From Acanthacorydalis orientalis (taxonomy: Eukaryota; Arthropoda; Insecta; Megaloptera; Corydalidae), in contig CM068322.1 in the NCBI GenBank assembly GCA_034766995.1, forward strand, positions 5,202,089 through 5,266,088: a stretch of 64,000 nt of DNA, given 5' to 3'. Below are positions 25,576 through 38,130 of this stretch, piece after piece. Both the position numbers and the translations under genes were made by a program. The notes below the pieces were generated by a model. That model was not told the origin of the DNA, did not search any database, and saw only the letters and a program-made list of their open reading frames with translations. The stretch's first letter is position 1, and every line of letters begins with the position of its first letter.

Positions 25576-26433
25576 TCGTGTTGTTTTCTCTTTGTTCCTA
25601 TTAATAAAATGGGATAGCGTATTCAATCACCTCTTTATAATCTTCATAGTGATTCTGTTGATTACAGACAATGAGTTTTTATAAGGATATGTCTGTAGTA
25701 TAGACATATACTTGTAAATGCCCATTGTTTTCAATATATTGTATGCTTACAAAAATTGAATTGTATAGACTATATACATTTTCATATGTACATAAAAATG
25801 TAACAACTATTGAGTATAAATCCTTAATCGACAAAATTAATTTTAAAATGTAAATTTTCCTTTATATTAAAATAATTTTTTCTCTATAAATTGATCTTAT
25901 TATAAAATGTCTTTATTTTTTTCTGGAAAATCTTATATAAATGTTTATAACTGTTGTTTTATATTTTAAAATATTAAATTCTAGATAAAATAACATTTGT
26001 ATAACATCTATATATATATATATATATGCATAAGCAACAATTAAAAATAATCAATAACAAAATCATTTATGTTAATTTAGAACAGTACGTCTCTGTACTA
26101 GGTATTTTCAAAAGAGTGAAAAAAAATACGAATAAAAAATTGATTATGAAACCAGGTAGTCGGTTATAACATCAATAAAATAATGTTTAAATAAAAAAAT
26201 TACTATTTCAACCCGATTATATTTCTAAAAAAATAGTGATTTTTTTAATAGAAAGTCATTAAAAAAATCTTTTGAAATTGGTAGCATAAACAATCGTCTG
26301 TCTGTAAAAAATAAAAACAATTTCATAAATGATAATAACACTTCGCAAATAACACAAAAATCTTATCAAGTTGAATATATATTTAAGTATCATTGTGACT
26401 CAAATATCTGTAACAAATAATCATAGCAATCTA
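25576..26433. other. AT-rich non-coding DNA
   Basis: No gene recognised; a small (TA)n lies at 26009-26026. Confidence 0.5.
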
Positions 26434-27176
26434 CGAGAGTTGTTCGATAAGTATGGTACAAAATCAAGTTAAACACCGCTTTTTTTAAAAAAAAAATCGA
26501 TTTTCTTTCTCTATATAGTCTCTTTTGAGCACTATACACTTCGTCCAGTGAGTCAGCAAAATACGCATTAACAGCGGGGATGACATCCTCATTCGGCAAG
26601 AATTTCTTCCCATCGAGCCAAATTTTCAAGTTTGAGAAACAGAAGGAGTCGTATGAGGCCCCAAGTTCGGAGAATAGGGTGGATGAGGCATTATTCGAAG
26701 AATATTTTGTATAATTTTGTCATTGCAACGATCGATTTTTGGGACGGCGCGTTTTCCTGGTGAAAAATCATTTTTTTGTGTGGCAATTTTGGCCATTTTT
26801 GTTTCAGTTTTTCTTTCAAATGGTCCAGTAATGTTGGATATAGGCTCCTGTTATTGTGTTTCCCTTCATTAAGTAGTCGATCAGGATGATTCCTTGGGAA
26901 TCTCAAAAAATAGTGGCCAGTACATTCCCAGTTGACAAAACGATCTTTCATCCACGGTGACGAGTCGACACAAAAATGCCTGCTCGTTTTTTTCCATTTT
27001 TGCAGCAACTGATACAATACTCGCTTTAAACTTCTGTAGAACGTGAACAACATATCGCTTCTGGATGAAATTTCATCTATGGTAGTTTGAAAAGTGACAC
27101 GTGATAGCCCTGATATTACTAAATGAATAGTGGCACCATATCATAAAAAATTACCAAACATATCAATCGACCCTCT
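26434..27176 (-). mobile_element. Mariner lacking its DNA-binding half, family M2 copy 2, complete
   Basis: A 743-bp minus-strand element with TA on both sides (26432-26433 and 27177-27178). The ends are AGAGGGTCGATTGATATGTT and, inward from the other side, CGAGAGTTGTTCGATAAGTA. As in copy 1, ATGGAAAAAAACGAG (MEKNE) is joined directly to FLCRLVTVDE, so the HTH domain was lost by the same deletion. The first aspartate (VDE) remains. The second block reads FHQENAPSQKS (Asp to Glu) and the third YSPNLGPHT instead of YSPDLAPSD. A C-terminal part (IWLDGKKFLPNEDVIPAVNA) is still readable in another frame. All three observations mean it cannot transpose itself. Confidence 0.87.
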
Positions 27177-27178
27177 TA

Positions 27179-28019
27179 TAATCTATTATAAAACATTTTT
27201 GATTAGAACTTCTTTTTAGTTTATGCGAGTCTGTGTATTTACCCACAATGCTAAAATAAAATTTGGATTTCTTAGAAACATTTTCAAAAATTTTTCTAGC
27301 TCACTGAATTTCGTATTCGAATCAATAATACTTGATATGAGAGCTCCTTTCGATTTTTGTTGTGTAATTATTGTGTAAATTCTGACACATTTCTATATAT
27401 TTTTCAATTGTCTATTACTTAATTTTCTTTTTGTCAATATTTTACTTCACTACCTCAAAAGGATTGAAACTCTTACCATCAGAATATCACACATAATAAT
27501 CATTCATCAGGAAATTACCCGTTTTGTAGCACACAAACCATAATATTCTAAAGAATACTTTCGCCGAAGGATATTGAACTAGTCCATGTAACTCAACTGG
27601 GATATATAATCTCAGTTATAAAGAAAATAATTATCATTAGTTATTTTATAGCAATTCATTAACACGTGATGAATTGTTCTTTGTTTATATGTTTCTATCC
27701 ATAATGTAATAATAACTACATTTTTTTCAAGATGAAATATCAGAAATCATTCAAATAAGGATAAAATTTTACATGTCAAATCGTAATAAAAGTTGGAAGA
27801 ATATTAAAGTTTTATGCCATTTTTTGAGAAACATGTATTTTTGGCTATTAAAAAGAACAAAAATATTTGATTTTAAAAAAAATGTTTCATTAAGGGGCCT
27901 GGATAAGGATTAAATCTTAAAAAAAACGATTTTTAGATAGTATTAAAGCTTAAATTTTTAATAATTATTAATTATTATTAATGAAAGATTTAAAAATTAA
28001 GAATTCTCTAAGAAACAGT
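27179..28019. other. AT-rich non-coding DNA
   Basis: Nothing supportable. A short CACACAAACCATAATATTCT stretch near 27530 may be a scrap of the CACAAACC repeat. Confidence 0.45.
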
Positions 28020-28078
28020 GACTTTACTGGAGGCGGTTCGTTAGGGGATAGGGCATAGCCCGAACACGCTCTTTCGTT
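28020..28078. repeat. GC-rich GGGC..GCCC dispersed motif, copy 3
   Basis: GGAGGCGGTTCGTTAGGGGA followed by TAGGGCATAGCCCGAACACG. The GGGCATAGCCC palindrome and GC contrast to the flanks resemble the other copies, but this is the shortest and least certain. Confidence 0.45.
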
Positions 28079-30018
28079 TTTCTCGAAATTATACTTTTCA
28101 AAACGGCGTATATAATATCCAATTATATATCTGATTGACTTAAAATTTTGACTTAACATTATTAATAACATTTTCTATCAAGTGACTGGATAATTTTTTG
28201 ATATGATTTTCCATTTGTTAATAATAAACAATTATGCGAGTTAAAAATCGACCATTTTATTCAAATGACTGCTATTATTGTAATTTTCAAAATTTAAAAA
28301 AAGTAAACAGTTATACAAGAGTTCTTATATTATACTACTCGTATAACCGCATTATTCTGTTTTTGGTGTCAGACAAACTCAGTTTCTGAAATCGTGTACA
28401 TCGATTAGCCATGCAGTAAATGCAGTCTTTTAATTTATTTATAATATCTTCATAGTTTGTGAAAGAATTTCAATAAAAAAATTTAGAAAACTTGTTCAGA
28501 ACATTAACTTAATGTGTAAAAATTTCAAACCTATAACATTAATAGACACCTCAAAAAAATGATCAAAAATCGTACAACTTTTCGAATGGCAAACTTATGC
28601 AAGCAGCTTAAATGTATCCCAGTAGTCACAAATGATAATTATTTTTAATCGGCAGTATTCTAATCATCTCAACAAATTTTACGATGAATTCATTTCAATG
28701 CATTAAATTTAATCTTAAAAAAATAATCTTAAATTTAATCATTTTACAGATTTTTAAGGTACTATTATGTAAAAACAATATAATACAGTAAATACTTTAA
28801 CTTCAATAATGTTTATATATTTCTCTAAAATATTCTTCTTCACATAGTAGTTGTATTTATTAAGGTATATATGTATATATGTACATCCTATTACATTTAA
28901 ATGTACAACTATATCGGATTGTATGACTTTTGAAAAAGGATTATTTTATATTTCGGTTGCCAACTCGTATTATTACAAATACTGTCACCGATCCGACGTA
29001 CTAACTACTGAACAATTGCCAACTCTCGTTTTATGTGAAATATAAACTTAATATATCCCATTTTATCAACTCTTTATTACACGTTAATTGCATAAAGAAG
29101 TACTTGGCAGAGAACATACAAGTTAGCTTTTTGTGTACAGTACTTTTTAGTTATATTTCTCATATCAAAATTAGCATATATACTCAAGTGCAGATTAACA
29201 ACAAATATTACTTTTACGCAGTGAACACTTTTAATCTATTTATGTACACAGACTTTCTCTCATATAGACTCGTGCCTTTTAAACTATTTCAGTATGGAAA
29301 TTAAGAATATATATTTTTTTCTAAATTAATCTTTCAAGGATTTTTTTTAATATTTTGCTTAGATCCAATTGATTATTTAGTAAAATATCTCATCCTTTCT
29401 CTTGATATATTGGATATAACATACATTCCTAATAGAATAAAATCACATATGATTTACTTTACTACAGTTACTCCAGAAATATTCGATTAAAATAAATGTA
29501 TGCATGTATTCAACTACTACAGACATATAAATAAATAATAATTTTTAGTAGTCAAAATTTACATATTTTTTTGCTTTTGAAGTATATATATATTGAAATT
29601 TGAAGATAATTTTAGAAACAAGTATTCTATAACTGACCCAACATACATTCACAAAAGTATTTGGAAAAATGATTTCAGCCACTCTATACTTGTAATAAAA
29701 TAGATTTAATATTTAGAGATAACCTTTTGAATTTGTATTACACTATTAACACATTTTTACACTATTACACTATTAACTAACACATATTTGTATTACAATA
29801 TGTTTGATATTGAAACCATACGGTTTTTAATTCAAGAGGGATCAATTTTGTTCCCTTCATACAACAAATGTTTAGTTAATTTATACTTATTTGAGATATT
29901 ATTTTCCTTATTCCAATTACCAATCATTTCACAAACACTTAATAGATTTGGTTTCGATGATTCATTAATGGTATATTCACTTATTTGGAAGTATTATACA
30001 AAAACCTTTATATAATAA
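28079..30018. other. AT-rich non-coding DNA
   Basis: About 1.9 kb. Open frames of 64, 89 and 75 codons (28851-30015) have no recognisable domain or ordered motif and are regarded as chance. A short CACTATTAACACAT direct repeat lies near 29740-29785. Confidence 0.45.
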
Positions 30019-30019
30019 T

Positions 30020-30600
30020 TAACGCCGAATGTTTCTAGTTATAGTCGTTATGAAATATATGCAGGAGATTTGGTATTGCGCATTTGTGCCTTGAGTCATC
30101 ACATATAACTCACATTAAACGTATCAGTCTAGTTGCATTGGTTGCAACATAATGGGAGTAGATATGAACTTATCTACAGACACTGTCAGTGACCTTAATG
30201 CAAATGCCGTTATTGAATTTGTTACAACTGAAATGTGTCAACCACGCACATTCGTTACGGACCAAAACGTTTACGGTGATAATTGTATTTCAGATATATT
30301 GTGTTATTGACAAAAAAAAATAATTGGCAAAAAATTAACTTCGATCATAACAAACCGATAAGATATAAGAGCAATTTGAAGAATAAACTTTGTTTAATTA
30401 GATCTGTAACGGTAAGTAATGAAATCCATCAACATCGTGTTAATTTGTTAATTAAAGAATACCAAATACGCCAAATTACTCAGAGTGCTATTGTTATAAA
30501 CCTCGGAATATTAAAAAAAGAATAGATCATAAAATACAAAATTTAAGCTATGAAAGTATGTCTTCATAAGAACAGCGAATGTTGACCTCAGAACCCTATT
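30020..30600 (+). pseudogene. Mariner transposase N-terminal relic (SETMAR-like insect type)
   Basis: From an ATG at about 30151 one frame reads MGVDMNLSTDTVSDLNANAV, then IEFVTTEMCQP and VYGDNCIS, matching the insect mariner start motif LNANAVIEFLTTEGCQP...VYGDNCVDIS. After a decayed gap, a second block at about 30398-30525 reads VTVSNEIHQHRVNLLIKEY and INLGILKKE, equal to the second HTH motif of that family (VTNETNxxRVxELI...LGISKER). Weak similarity to the following LGYRKVC segment persists to about 30600. The 130 bp upstream of the ATG likely includes the 5' end of the element. No catalytic domain was found. Confidence 0.65.
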
Positions 30601-31011
30601 TACTGACTTGCACTTATTCTCAGTACTAATTGAATGAATTTTGATCTCAAAAAGCATAAGTTTGACTATCAATTAAATTAAAGCTGCCATGAAGAATTGG
30701 AAAAAGAAATACTTTAGTAACGAAATAAAGAGACTGATTATATTTTGACCGAAATATATTGACAAAGAGGATGATCATGCAGACAAATAATTACATCATT
30801 TGAAAGGTTATATCTAATTTTTTTTTGTTTCATCACAATATCTCAAACTATTCAATAGTGTGTGTTCTTGTACATAATTTTTAGCCTTCTGTCGTAAAGT
30901 TATTTTCAAAATAATTTTTGATACTTATGTATAAATTATTTCTTTAAATATTCAGATATCGTTGTATTTATATATTTATTTATTATACCAATATTTTTTT
31001 GCAAAACTGAA

Positions 31012-31015
<4 letters not shown>
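30601..31015. other. AT-rich non-coding DNA, possible mariner remnant
   Basis: No clear motif. It may hold unrecognisable remains of the preceding mariner, since short peptides such as HEELEKEI appear, but this is not supportable. Confidence 0.35.
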
Positions 31016-31048
<33 letters not shown>

Positions 31049-31081
31049 CTCTATTTATATATATATATATATATGTATGAA

Positions 31082-31122
<41 letters not shown>

Positions 31123-31127
31123 GAAAG
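31016..31127. repeat. (TA)n microsatellite with AAGACT spacers
   Basis: Three (TA)n runs separated by AAAAGACTCTATTT and TATGAAAGAC, then (AC)n. Confidence 0.95.
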
Positions 31128-31194
31128 TAGTGATAAGTACTTGTGTTTGAGTAGAAAACACATTTTTTAAGCTAATTCTTTTTTTATTTTTTAA

Positions 31195-32216
31195 AATAAA
31201 CACATTTTAGCTCGATGGAGTTAGTCCAATGGATTTTCAATTTTTTTATCCCTTCTGAATGGTACGATTTGTTAAACTTCTCAAAATAGACTTTTATAGA
31301 AGCGATGACTTCCGAATTTTATACAAATCATTTACCTCTAAGCTATTTTTTAAAGTTTGGAAACAGAAAAATGTCACCTAGTGCCAAAATTGTGAGAATA
31401 TGGTGGATATGGAAGCAATTCGTAGTGCAATTCATGTAATTTTGCCTTCAAAATTGATGATTTGTGTGCCGGTGCATTGTCGTGATGGAAGAGCACTTTT
31501 TTCTTTGAAAAATGAGGATGTTTTTTCTTGATTTCATCGTTCAGCTGGTATAATAATGATGCATAGTAGATTGCTGTTATTGTTTTCCATTTTTTAAGAT
31601 AGACGATTATCAATATTCCATGAGCATCCCAGAAAACCGTCGCCATAACCTTTACAGTCGATGCAATAATTTTTGGCTTCTTTGGTGCATATTCGTCAGG
31701 AAAACTCCATTATTAGACTGATCTTTCGTTTAAGTTGTATGATGATGGATCTATATTTCATCAATGGTTATTTATCGACGCAAAAATTCATGTCGTTTAC
31801 GTTTAAACATCGTTAAACACTCCTTTGAAATGTTCATTCGAATGCGTTTTTGATTGATTGTGAGCAATCGTAGCACCCGTCTTGCGTATAGCTTTTTCAT
31901 ATGCAAATGTTCGTGTAAGATATTCCGTACACGTTTATCTAAGTTGCCTACTATTTCAACTACACTTTGATTCTACGATCATTTAAAACAATGTCATGGA
32001 TTTATCCAATCATCTTTTCAGTGGTCATCTAAATTAGACGATCTGGATGTTCTTCATGACAAATGCTTGTGCGACCACATTTCAATTCATTGAACCAATA
32101 TCTGACGGTTGTCATCGAAGTTGCAGAGTCCCCGTAGACAGGGTGCACCATTTCTCTACACTTTTTCCCATCCAAAAACAGAAAGATAATCATTGACCGA
32201 TACTGATTTTTTCCAT
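31195..32216 (-). pseudogene. Mariner transposase pseudogene, nearly full length
   Basis: About 1,020 bp, close to the usual length of 340-350 codons. The start is ATGGAAAAAATC (32216), frameshifted into QYRSMIIFLFLDGKKCREM. It continues with VYGDSATSMTTVRYWFNELK and GRTSICHEEHPDR (first HTH), IHDIVLNDRR..V (second HTH), LHEHLHMKKLYARRVLRLLT (linker; family ARWVPRLLT) and LTMFKRKRHEFLRR. The first catalytic block reads TIDE, with the following W as a stop. Next are VFWDAHGILIIVYL and a well-kept VLFHHDNAPAHKS with the second aspartate intact. The third block is YSHNFGTR instead of YSPDLAPSD. The C terminus (YHSEGIKKLKIHW, SIELK) reaches about 31195. At least three stops or frameshifts and the lost third aspartate make it dead. 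Confidence 0.88.
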
Positions 32217-32416
32217 AGTTAAAAGAATCAATAGTTTACTTTAAATAACTGTCGAAACTAATCTAATGAACGTATTGTGCTCAAACTTTAACAGCAGTAG
32301 TTTGAAAGATAATGCTGTTAAAATATATTGCATTTTGATATCAGTGATATCATCTCTTGTCAAACACGGGTAATTATCGCTCTATCCTCATATATATAAT
32401 ATATATATATATATAC
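32217..32416 (-). mobile_element. 5' untranslated end of the mariner pseudogene, and TA array
   Basis: About 170 bp upstream of the transposase start probably forms the 5' part of the element. It contains GATATCAGTGATATC and ends near CGCTCTATCCTCATATATA, where a (TA)n array (32391-32415) begins. A matching 3' inverted repeat was not found, so the exact end is uncertain. Confidence 0.45.
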
Positions 32417-32755
32417 ATAGTTTTTTAAGTATTTCTATAATTAAAAATCAGTCCCGTGAACACTTTTTGTAAATTTTATTCGTGTTTTCATTGATTGATG
32501 AAGATCACTTGATCTTCGTTTTGATTTATTAACATTAGTCACATGTATGTAGCTCTCTCACAATATGCAATGAAAGAGGGTACACGATTTCGATGTAAGA
32601 CTATGATTTTTTTTCAAAATATTGTATTCACTGCAGCTTTAGAGTAAAAAATTTGTTTCACATTTTAGCATTGTATTTTTTTGTGAAGATTTATAATCTT
32701 TTCAATAAAAATTTTTCGACTTACATTTCACCAAACTATTTGAACGTATAATTTG
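32417..32755. other. AT-rich non-coding DNA
   Basis: Nothing recognised. Confidence 0.5.
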
Positions 32756-32826
32756 TTAATGCAGGAGGCAAATTCCCCTCCCCTGGAGGTGGGGGAGAAT
32801 AGGGAGCAAGGGGCGGAGTCCACTTT
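32756..32826 (+). repeat. GC-rich dispersed motif, copy 4
   Basis: AATGCAGGAGGCAAATTCCC, then CTCCCCTGGAGGTGGGGGAG, then AAGGGGCGGAGTCCACTTTT. It shares the GGGGCGGAGTCC tail and the AT-rich sequence after it with copies 2 and 6. Confidence 0.6.
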
Positions 32827-33204
32827 TTTTACATTTAAATATTATACATTATTTTTAATCAATAACAACATCATTGATTATTTTGAAATTTTTGTTTTAA
32901 TATGTTAAATTTAAGACTTTTTCGCTGTTAAATGTACTGTCATAAATCTAGCTAATTTAATTAGTAGAATAGTGAAAAAAAAATTTTTTAATTTTTGTTA
33001 GAGCTTCAAGTGTCTTAAATCTATTACAAATCCTTTAGTATTGAAAAAGTGAACAAATTGGCGAATTTCAGATATATTACCTCCAATAACATTAATGCTA
33101 TCTATCTGTAATTTTAGAACAAAATCTAAATGTGTTTGAAATACATGTTTCAAACATAACAATAACAACAGTATAATTTTAACACTTTAGATAAATTCAT
33201 ATTC

Positions 33205-33310
33205 ATAAATTAATCCTTTTTTATTTCATAAGCCACACAAAGAAATTTTGTGATCAAAAATATTGAATGAATTATTATTGCTTCTTTTTGATCATTGCTC
33301 TTGCACATTT
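33205..33310 (+). repeat. CACAAACC dispersed repeat, weak copy
   Basis: TTATTTCATAAGCCACACAA, then GTGATCAAAAATATTGAATG, ATTATTATTGCTTCTTTTTG and ATCATTGCTCTTGC. The order agrees with other copies but identity is low. It lies about 400 bp downstream of GC-rich copy 4. Confidence 0.4.
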
Positions 33311-33637
33311 CGTTAATAACGTTATTATATTCAAAAAGCCATGGAACAAAAAAATTATAAGATTTTCAGAAAAAAAATTGTGCAGTTTTTAGAGTGAAAA
33401 AAAAATTATTTATAAAATATAATAACTACATTTTTCTAAAATCTATTTTTTTTGTAATTTGATAAATTTATTTTTAAAACAAGTATTTCTAATTTTTGAT
33501 AAAATATAATCTAAAAACCCTTTATATGAAATTTTTTTTATTTTCGTTAAAAAAATAAAAATTATATTTTCCTTTTAGTCACATAATCTATCAAAGGAAT
33601 CCAACTTGATTACATTTTCGAGTTTCTAATAAGTTGC

Positions 33638-33668
33638 ATATATGTATATATATATATTTATATATATG

Positions 33669-33761
<93 letters not shown>

Positions 33762-33784
33762 GTATATATATATAGATATATACA

Positions 33785-33866
<82 letters not shown>
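33638..33866. repeat. (TA)n array with regular TGTA interruptions
   Basis: About 230 bp of (TA)n in which TGTA interruptions recur at similar spacings and a block of about 62 bp appears twice, suggesting tandem duplication within the array. All frames here are repeat artefacts. Confidence 0.95.
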
Positions 33867-33868
<2 letters not shown>

Positions 33869-34828
33869 ATTTAAAAATTTGAAAAAGAATAATCCATAAA
33901 ATAATTTTTTTACTTCATTATTATTCATATGTGTAGATTTGTTTTTTGGTCTTTATCCAATTATTAAAATAAACAAAAAGAAATGTGTGTACAAGTTTGA
34001 AAGATATTCTTATCTAATAATAAATCAGTTCACTAACAATTTTTGAATAGTGAAAAAAGTTTTGAAATTTCTTAAACATATAAACTAAAACTAACTATAC
34101 TATTAATTAAACGTGAATATTAATATCTGCAGAGTTTAGTGTTAATAAGTGTAATATTGTGTTTGTGTACTGTTGTTAATGGTTAGTATATTACTTGTTT
34201 GCTATTAAGATGATAGTATAATTGAATCTCATACAACCTGTACTACTAGCTAAAGGTCTCTGATGTTTCATTATTAGATTTAAGTAAACAGCATGTTGAA
34301 ACACATACATATCTTTAATACAAAGATCATCTCTATATATTCATTTCTCCATGAAATATATTATACTTAAATTCACAATAAGATATTGATATGAATATTG
34401 TTACTAAGTTTTAAAAGATGTAAAATATATTTTATTTAATACCTATAGTGTTATTCAATTATATTCTTAAAATAAATTAGCAGGAACTACAAATTAATAA
34501 TCAAACTACAAATCAATTCTCATATAAATTTTTAAAAGTTTGATTTTTTTATTCAACAATTTTATTTAATCGAAGTATTTCTTAAACTCTAAACCTATAT
34601 ACATATCCATGTCACATTTACTTCAAAAATGTTGTTCGATTGCAACAAGAAAAAAATGTACACACAAAAATAACTTTTATGTCTATATTAATATAAAGTA
34701 TTAGATTATGATTACAAGAAAATTAAATCTCAATATGAATGAAAACTACTAGTTACACATGAAAACATGTAATCAATGCCAAAATGTAAGTAACTATAAA
34801 TATTATTTTTTGCATCAAAATGCCATTA
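33867..34828. other. AT-rich non-coding DNA
   Basis: Nothing recognised. Confidence 0.5.
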
Positions 34829-34894
34829 TACATATATATGTATATATATCTACATATATATATACATACATACATTTATAGGTATATATATATG

Positions 34895-34954
<60 letters not shown>

Positions 34955-34957
34955 CTC
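34829..34957. repeat. (TA)n microsatellite
   Basis: About 125 bp of (TA)n broken by TACATACATACA and TATGTATA words. Confidence 0.94.
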
Positions 34958-37843
34958 GTATGTAAATAACTAGTTTTGTACATTGTTATTGTAATAGTTG
35001 TTAATCTAATTCTGCCCTATCATGAATAACAAATATCATAAATGACAAATATCAGTCATTAACTAATGTTAGCAAAACATTTATTATTTTATTAAATAAA
35101 GGGGCATCTAAAATAATACACATTAATAAATTTTACACTGATTTTTTTCTGTAATTTAGCGCTTTAAAAATAATAACATCGCTGTTGAAATTCGTATAAG
35201 CGAGAATCAAAAATTATTAGTAATCAGTTATTGAATATTTTTGATCAGAAAAATATTATGGTTTGTGGTGTAACTGAAAAAGTTCATTGTGAAAGTAAAT
35301 GTTATTATACCAGAATTACATTATAATTAATAATTTTTATAAAAAAATTATAACATTTTACTTTATGTTATGGTAGTATAAGGATATAAAAGGTCATTGG
35401 TATTGATTAAAAGTATTGTTTGTTTTTAGAATAATTACATAAAATAAACGCTATAATATTCATATATCATATAAATTTTTAATAAATGAAGACATGACAA
35501 TAATTTTTACTGTATGAATAATGCTTTTCTTTAACATATGTATTCTTTTATGAATAGTTTTCAATAATTATTTTGCTACTCTAACGAATTGTCAATATGT
35601 ATTTTTTACTACTACATTATTAATTTAATTCTTTCGTAGTCCATATCTTGTAAAATACAAGTACATCAAACAAATATTAGCTAGTTGTCCGTGCATTTAT
35701 ACCTCTGATAATTTCTGTTCTTTAGAAGATGAAAACAATTAATAAAGTGATTCAATAAACACATCCAGTTATAACATATTTAACACTGATTTAACACATG
35801 ATTATTAAGTTTTAACGTGTTTACCAACATTATAAATATAAAGCATGATATGATTTTAAAAACAATTCACGCATTGAAAATGTTCATATGGAATTAATCA
35901 TATCAATTATTTTAGTAAAAACAACGTTTAATTTAAGAAACAACGTTTTGAAATATAAATAATACTTTTGATATATCCCTGTGGAAAAAATCTAATGAAG
36001 AAAAACCTGTTAGCAAAGAGTTCATTTACCTCCATTAATCTATTTGTATAGTAAAATCTTTTTCAGAAACAGTCCAGCCGTATTAACGAAGTTGTAATGT
36101 GCAACTTCTTGTTAAAGACTTGTTATCTATTAATTTTAAACATAATAAAAAGAGATCTTCTATTAAAATCTAAACACATTAATTGCCAAACAAAAATTTA
36201 TTTTAATTATCTATGTAAATTTATTATAATGATGTTAATTTAGAAATATATTATATCATATGTAATGTTACACAATCAGTTGTAGTGTTCCTTTTAGTGT
36301 TTCCCAAATTTCATTAATCTCAGACTTCTTTAAGGAGAAAAGTCTTAGCGATGTACATCTTTCAGCCAAAGATACTTTTTGTGTTATTCACATTGTACTC
36401 TAAAATACTTCAACTCTATTTTAACGAGTATGACTATTGATATGAAATGAAAAGAAAATAAACGGTATACATTAGACCAGAAAAAAATTAGCTCTGTGTA
36501 TTTACTATGGATTTCTTCTTGTAATTTTTTCATATATGTTACTTTATTATACATTTTTACAATACGTCATTTTCATATATAACATTTTAAACAATTCCTT
36601 TATGGAAAAAAAGATAAGAAAATAAAAATCTGCCGGATATTTTATAAAAAAAATTTTGCATATCCCTTAAGCTACGCATATAACACTTTATATACATATT
36701 ACCAAACTGAAAGAACTACAACTAATTCTAAAAAGTATTCTTTTGAATCTTACTCGTATATTCATTATTTGGAACCCTATTCAATTAATTACAAATAATC
36801 AATACCTTACCAATTATTTTTTAAAAAATTTAGTATGTTTATTATAAGGTAGATCAAAATGAAAGAAATCTTATGTAGTTTTATATTATTCATAACTGAA
36901 ACAGATAGTTGTTCTAAGTAGATGGTAAAAGATAATTATGTTAATATTTACAAGAATAAAACTTCTAACAAGATCATTAAAAATCAACCCCATTATGGAT
37001 TAATATTTTTTTAATACTTTTACAACTATGAAGCAATTACATTTCTAATTATTTAGATAGAACACATAAAATGTTTCCAACTTGAAACAACAAAAAATCA
37101 ATGACTACAACACCGAACATAATAAGGACGCGTTTTACTATATTTATGGGTTAGTAGCGTGTCAACAGCTCAATAAAGCATATTAAATAGAACAATAACA
37201 AAACAAGTTTCATTAATAAATAAGTTTTCAATTCACGTGTACACAAATATAGAACTATGAATATGAGTTAGTATATCACTACAATAATTGATATTTTTAC
37301 GTATGTATAGAATTGACTGTAAAAGTATAGTTATCAAGTATAGAAAATATAAAGCTAAACTCTATTAAAACGAGCATGGATACAGCAAATAAATAGTTAA
37401 ATAAATGTTTACAAAGATTTTGATTCGTAAACAAACTCTATACAAGCAGAGTTTTGAGATTTTTTAATAAGAAAACTTGATTGACTAACAAATTTATCTT
37501 GTATTTAGTTAATGGTAAATGCCATTTTCTTAGAGAAAATGAAGAATAACTATTATGTGCATTCATAAAAAAAAATAATTTATCTAATATAAAACTAATG
37601 TTTCTATCTTCCAATAAAATTTTATATTTACAACCAATGAACATCAGTGTAGTTCAAAATTTAAAAAATATTTATAAAATATCTAGTATAATAGCATTAT
37701 CAATCGAAAATATAATGGAATTAACTAGTATATCTTTGGGCAATACAAAGTTATTGAATGGATGCATAGAGTAATTTTATAAATTAATTTTTAATTTCCA
37801 TATATTAATATAATTAATTATTCGTTATTTTTATTATATTATG
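34958..37843. other. AT-rich non-coding DNA
   Basis: About 2.9 kb without a recognisable gene, apart from a CACAAACC repeat at 35150-35300. The 68-codon minus-strand frame at 37438-37644 has no motif. Confidence 0.5.
35150..35300 (-). repeat. CACAAACC dispersed repeat, best minus-strand copy
   Basis: On the minus strand: TTTTTCAGTTACACCACAAA, CCATAATATTTTTCTGATCA, AATATTCAATAACTGATTAC, TAATTTTTGATTCTCG, then CGAATTTCAACAGCGATGTT. This is the longest clear copy and defines the block order used to recognise the others. No coding potential. Confidence 0.6.
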
Positions 37844-38130
37844 TTAAGTTGGTAAGAAAGTAATTGTAGTTTTTATTTTCTTAATTCTAACCTTTTTTTT
37901 TAATGAAAGTATCATTCATCGTGTTCATTTTAATATCATTTGAAGTGAACTTTTCTGTCTATATTTCGATAAAATCGACTTTGGCTTTATTATTAATTTT
38001 GCTTCAAATTGGACTATTGAATTAAAGATGGAAAAGAAGCAAATAAGGATAATTTTTTGAATGAGTGGTAAAGCAGCAGAAACTGCTCGTAAACTAAACG
38101 ATGCTTTGGTAAATAACTGTGATAAACTAT
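37844..38130 (+). mobile_element. Family M1 mariner, truncated copy C
   Basis: The 5' inverted repeat TTAAGTTGGTAAGAAAGTAA is followed by the M1 leader. A start at about 38027 reads MEKKQIRIIF, then a frameshift into SGKAAETARKLNDAL. Similarity stops after about 38115-38130, so the second half and the 3' repeat are missing. There is no TA immediately before the repeat. Confidence 0.78.

Noticed and set aside
28851..29304. Two adjoining plus-strand frames of 64 and 89 codons
   Set aside because: No recognised domain, no splice or polyA context, and composition like the surroundings; likely chance.
29788..30015. A 75-codon frame just upstream of the mariner relic
   Set aside because: No ordered motif; upstream of the mariner 5' end; AT-rich codon use typical of random frames here.
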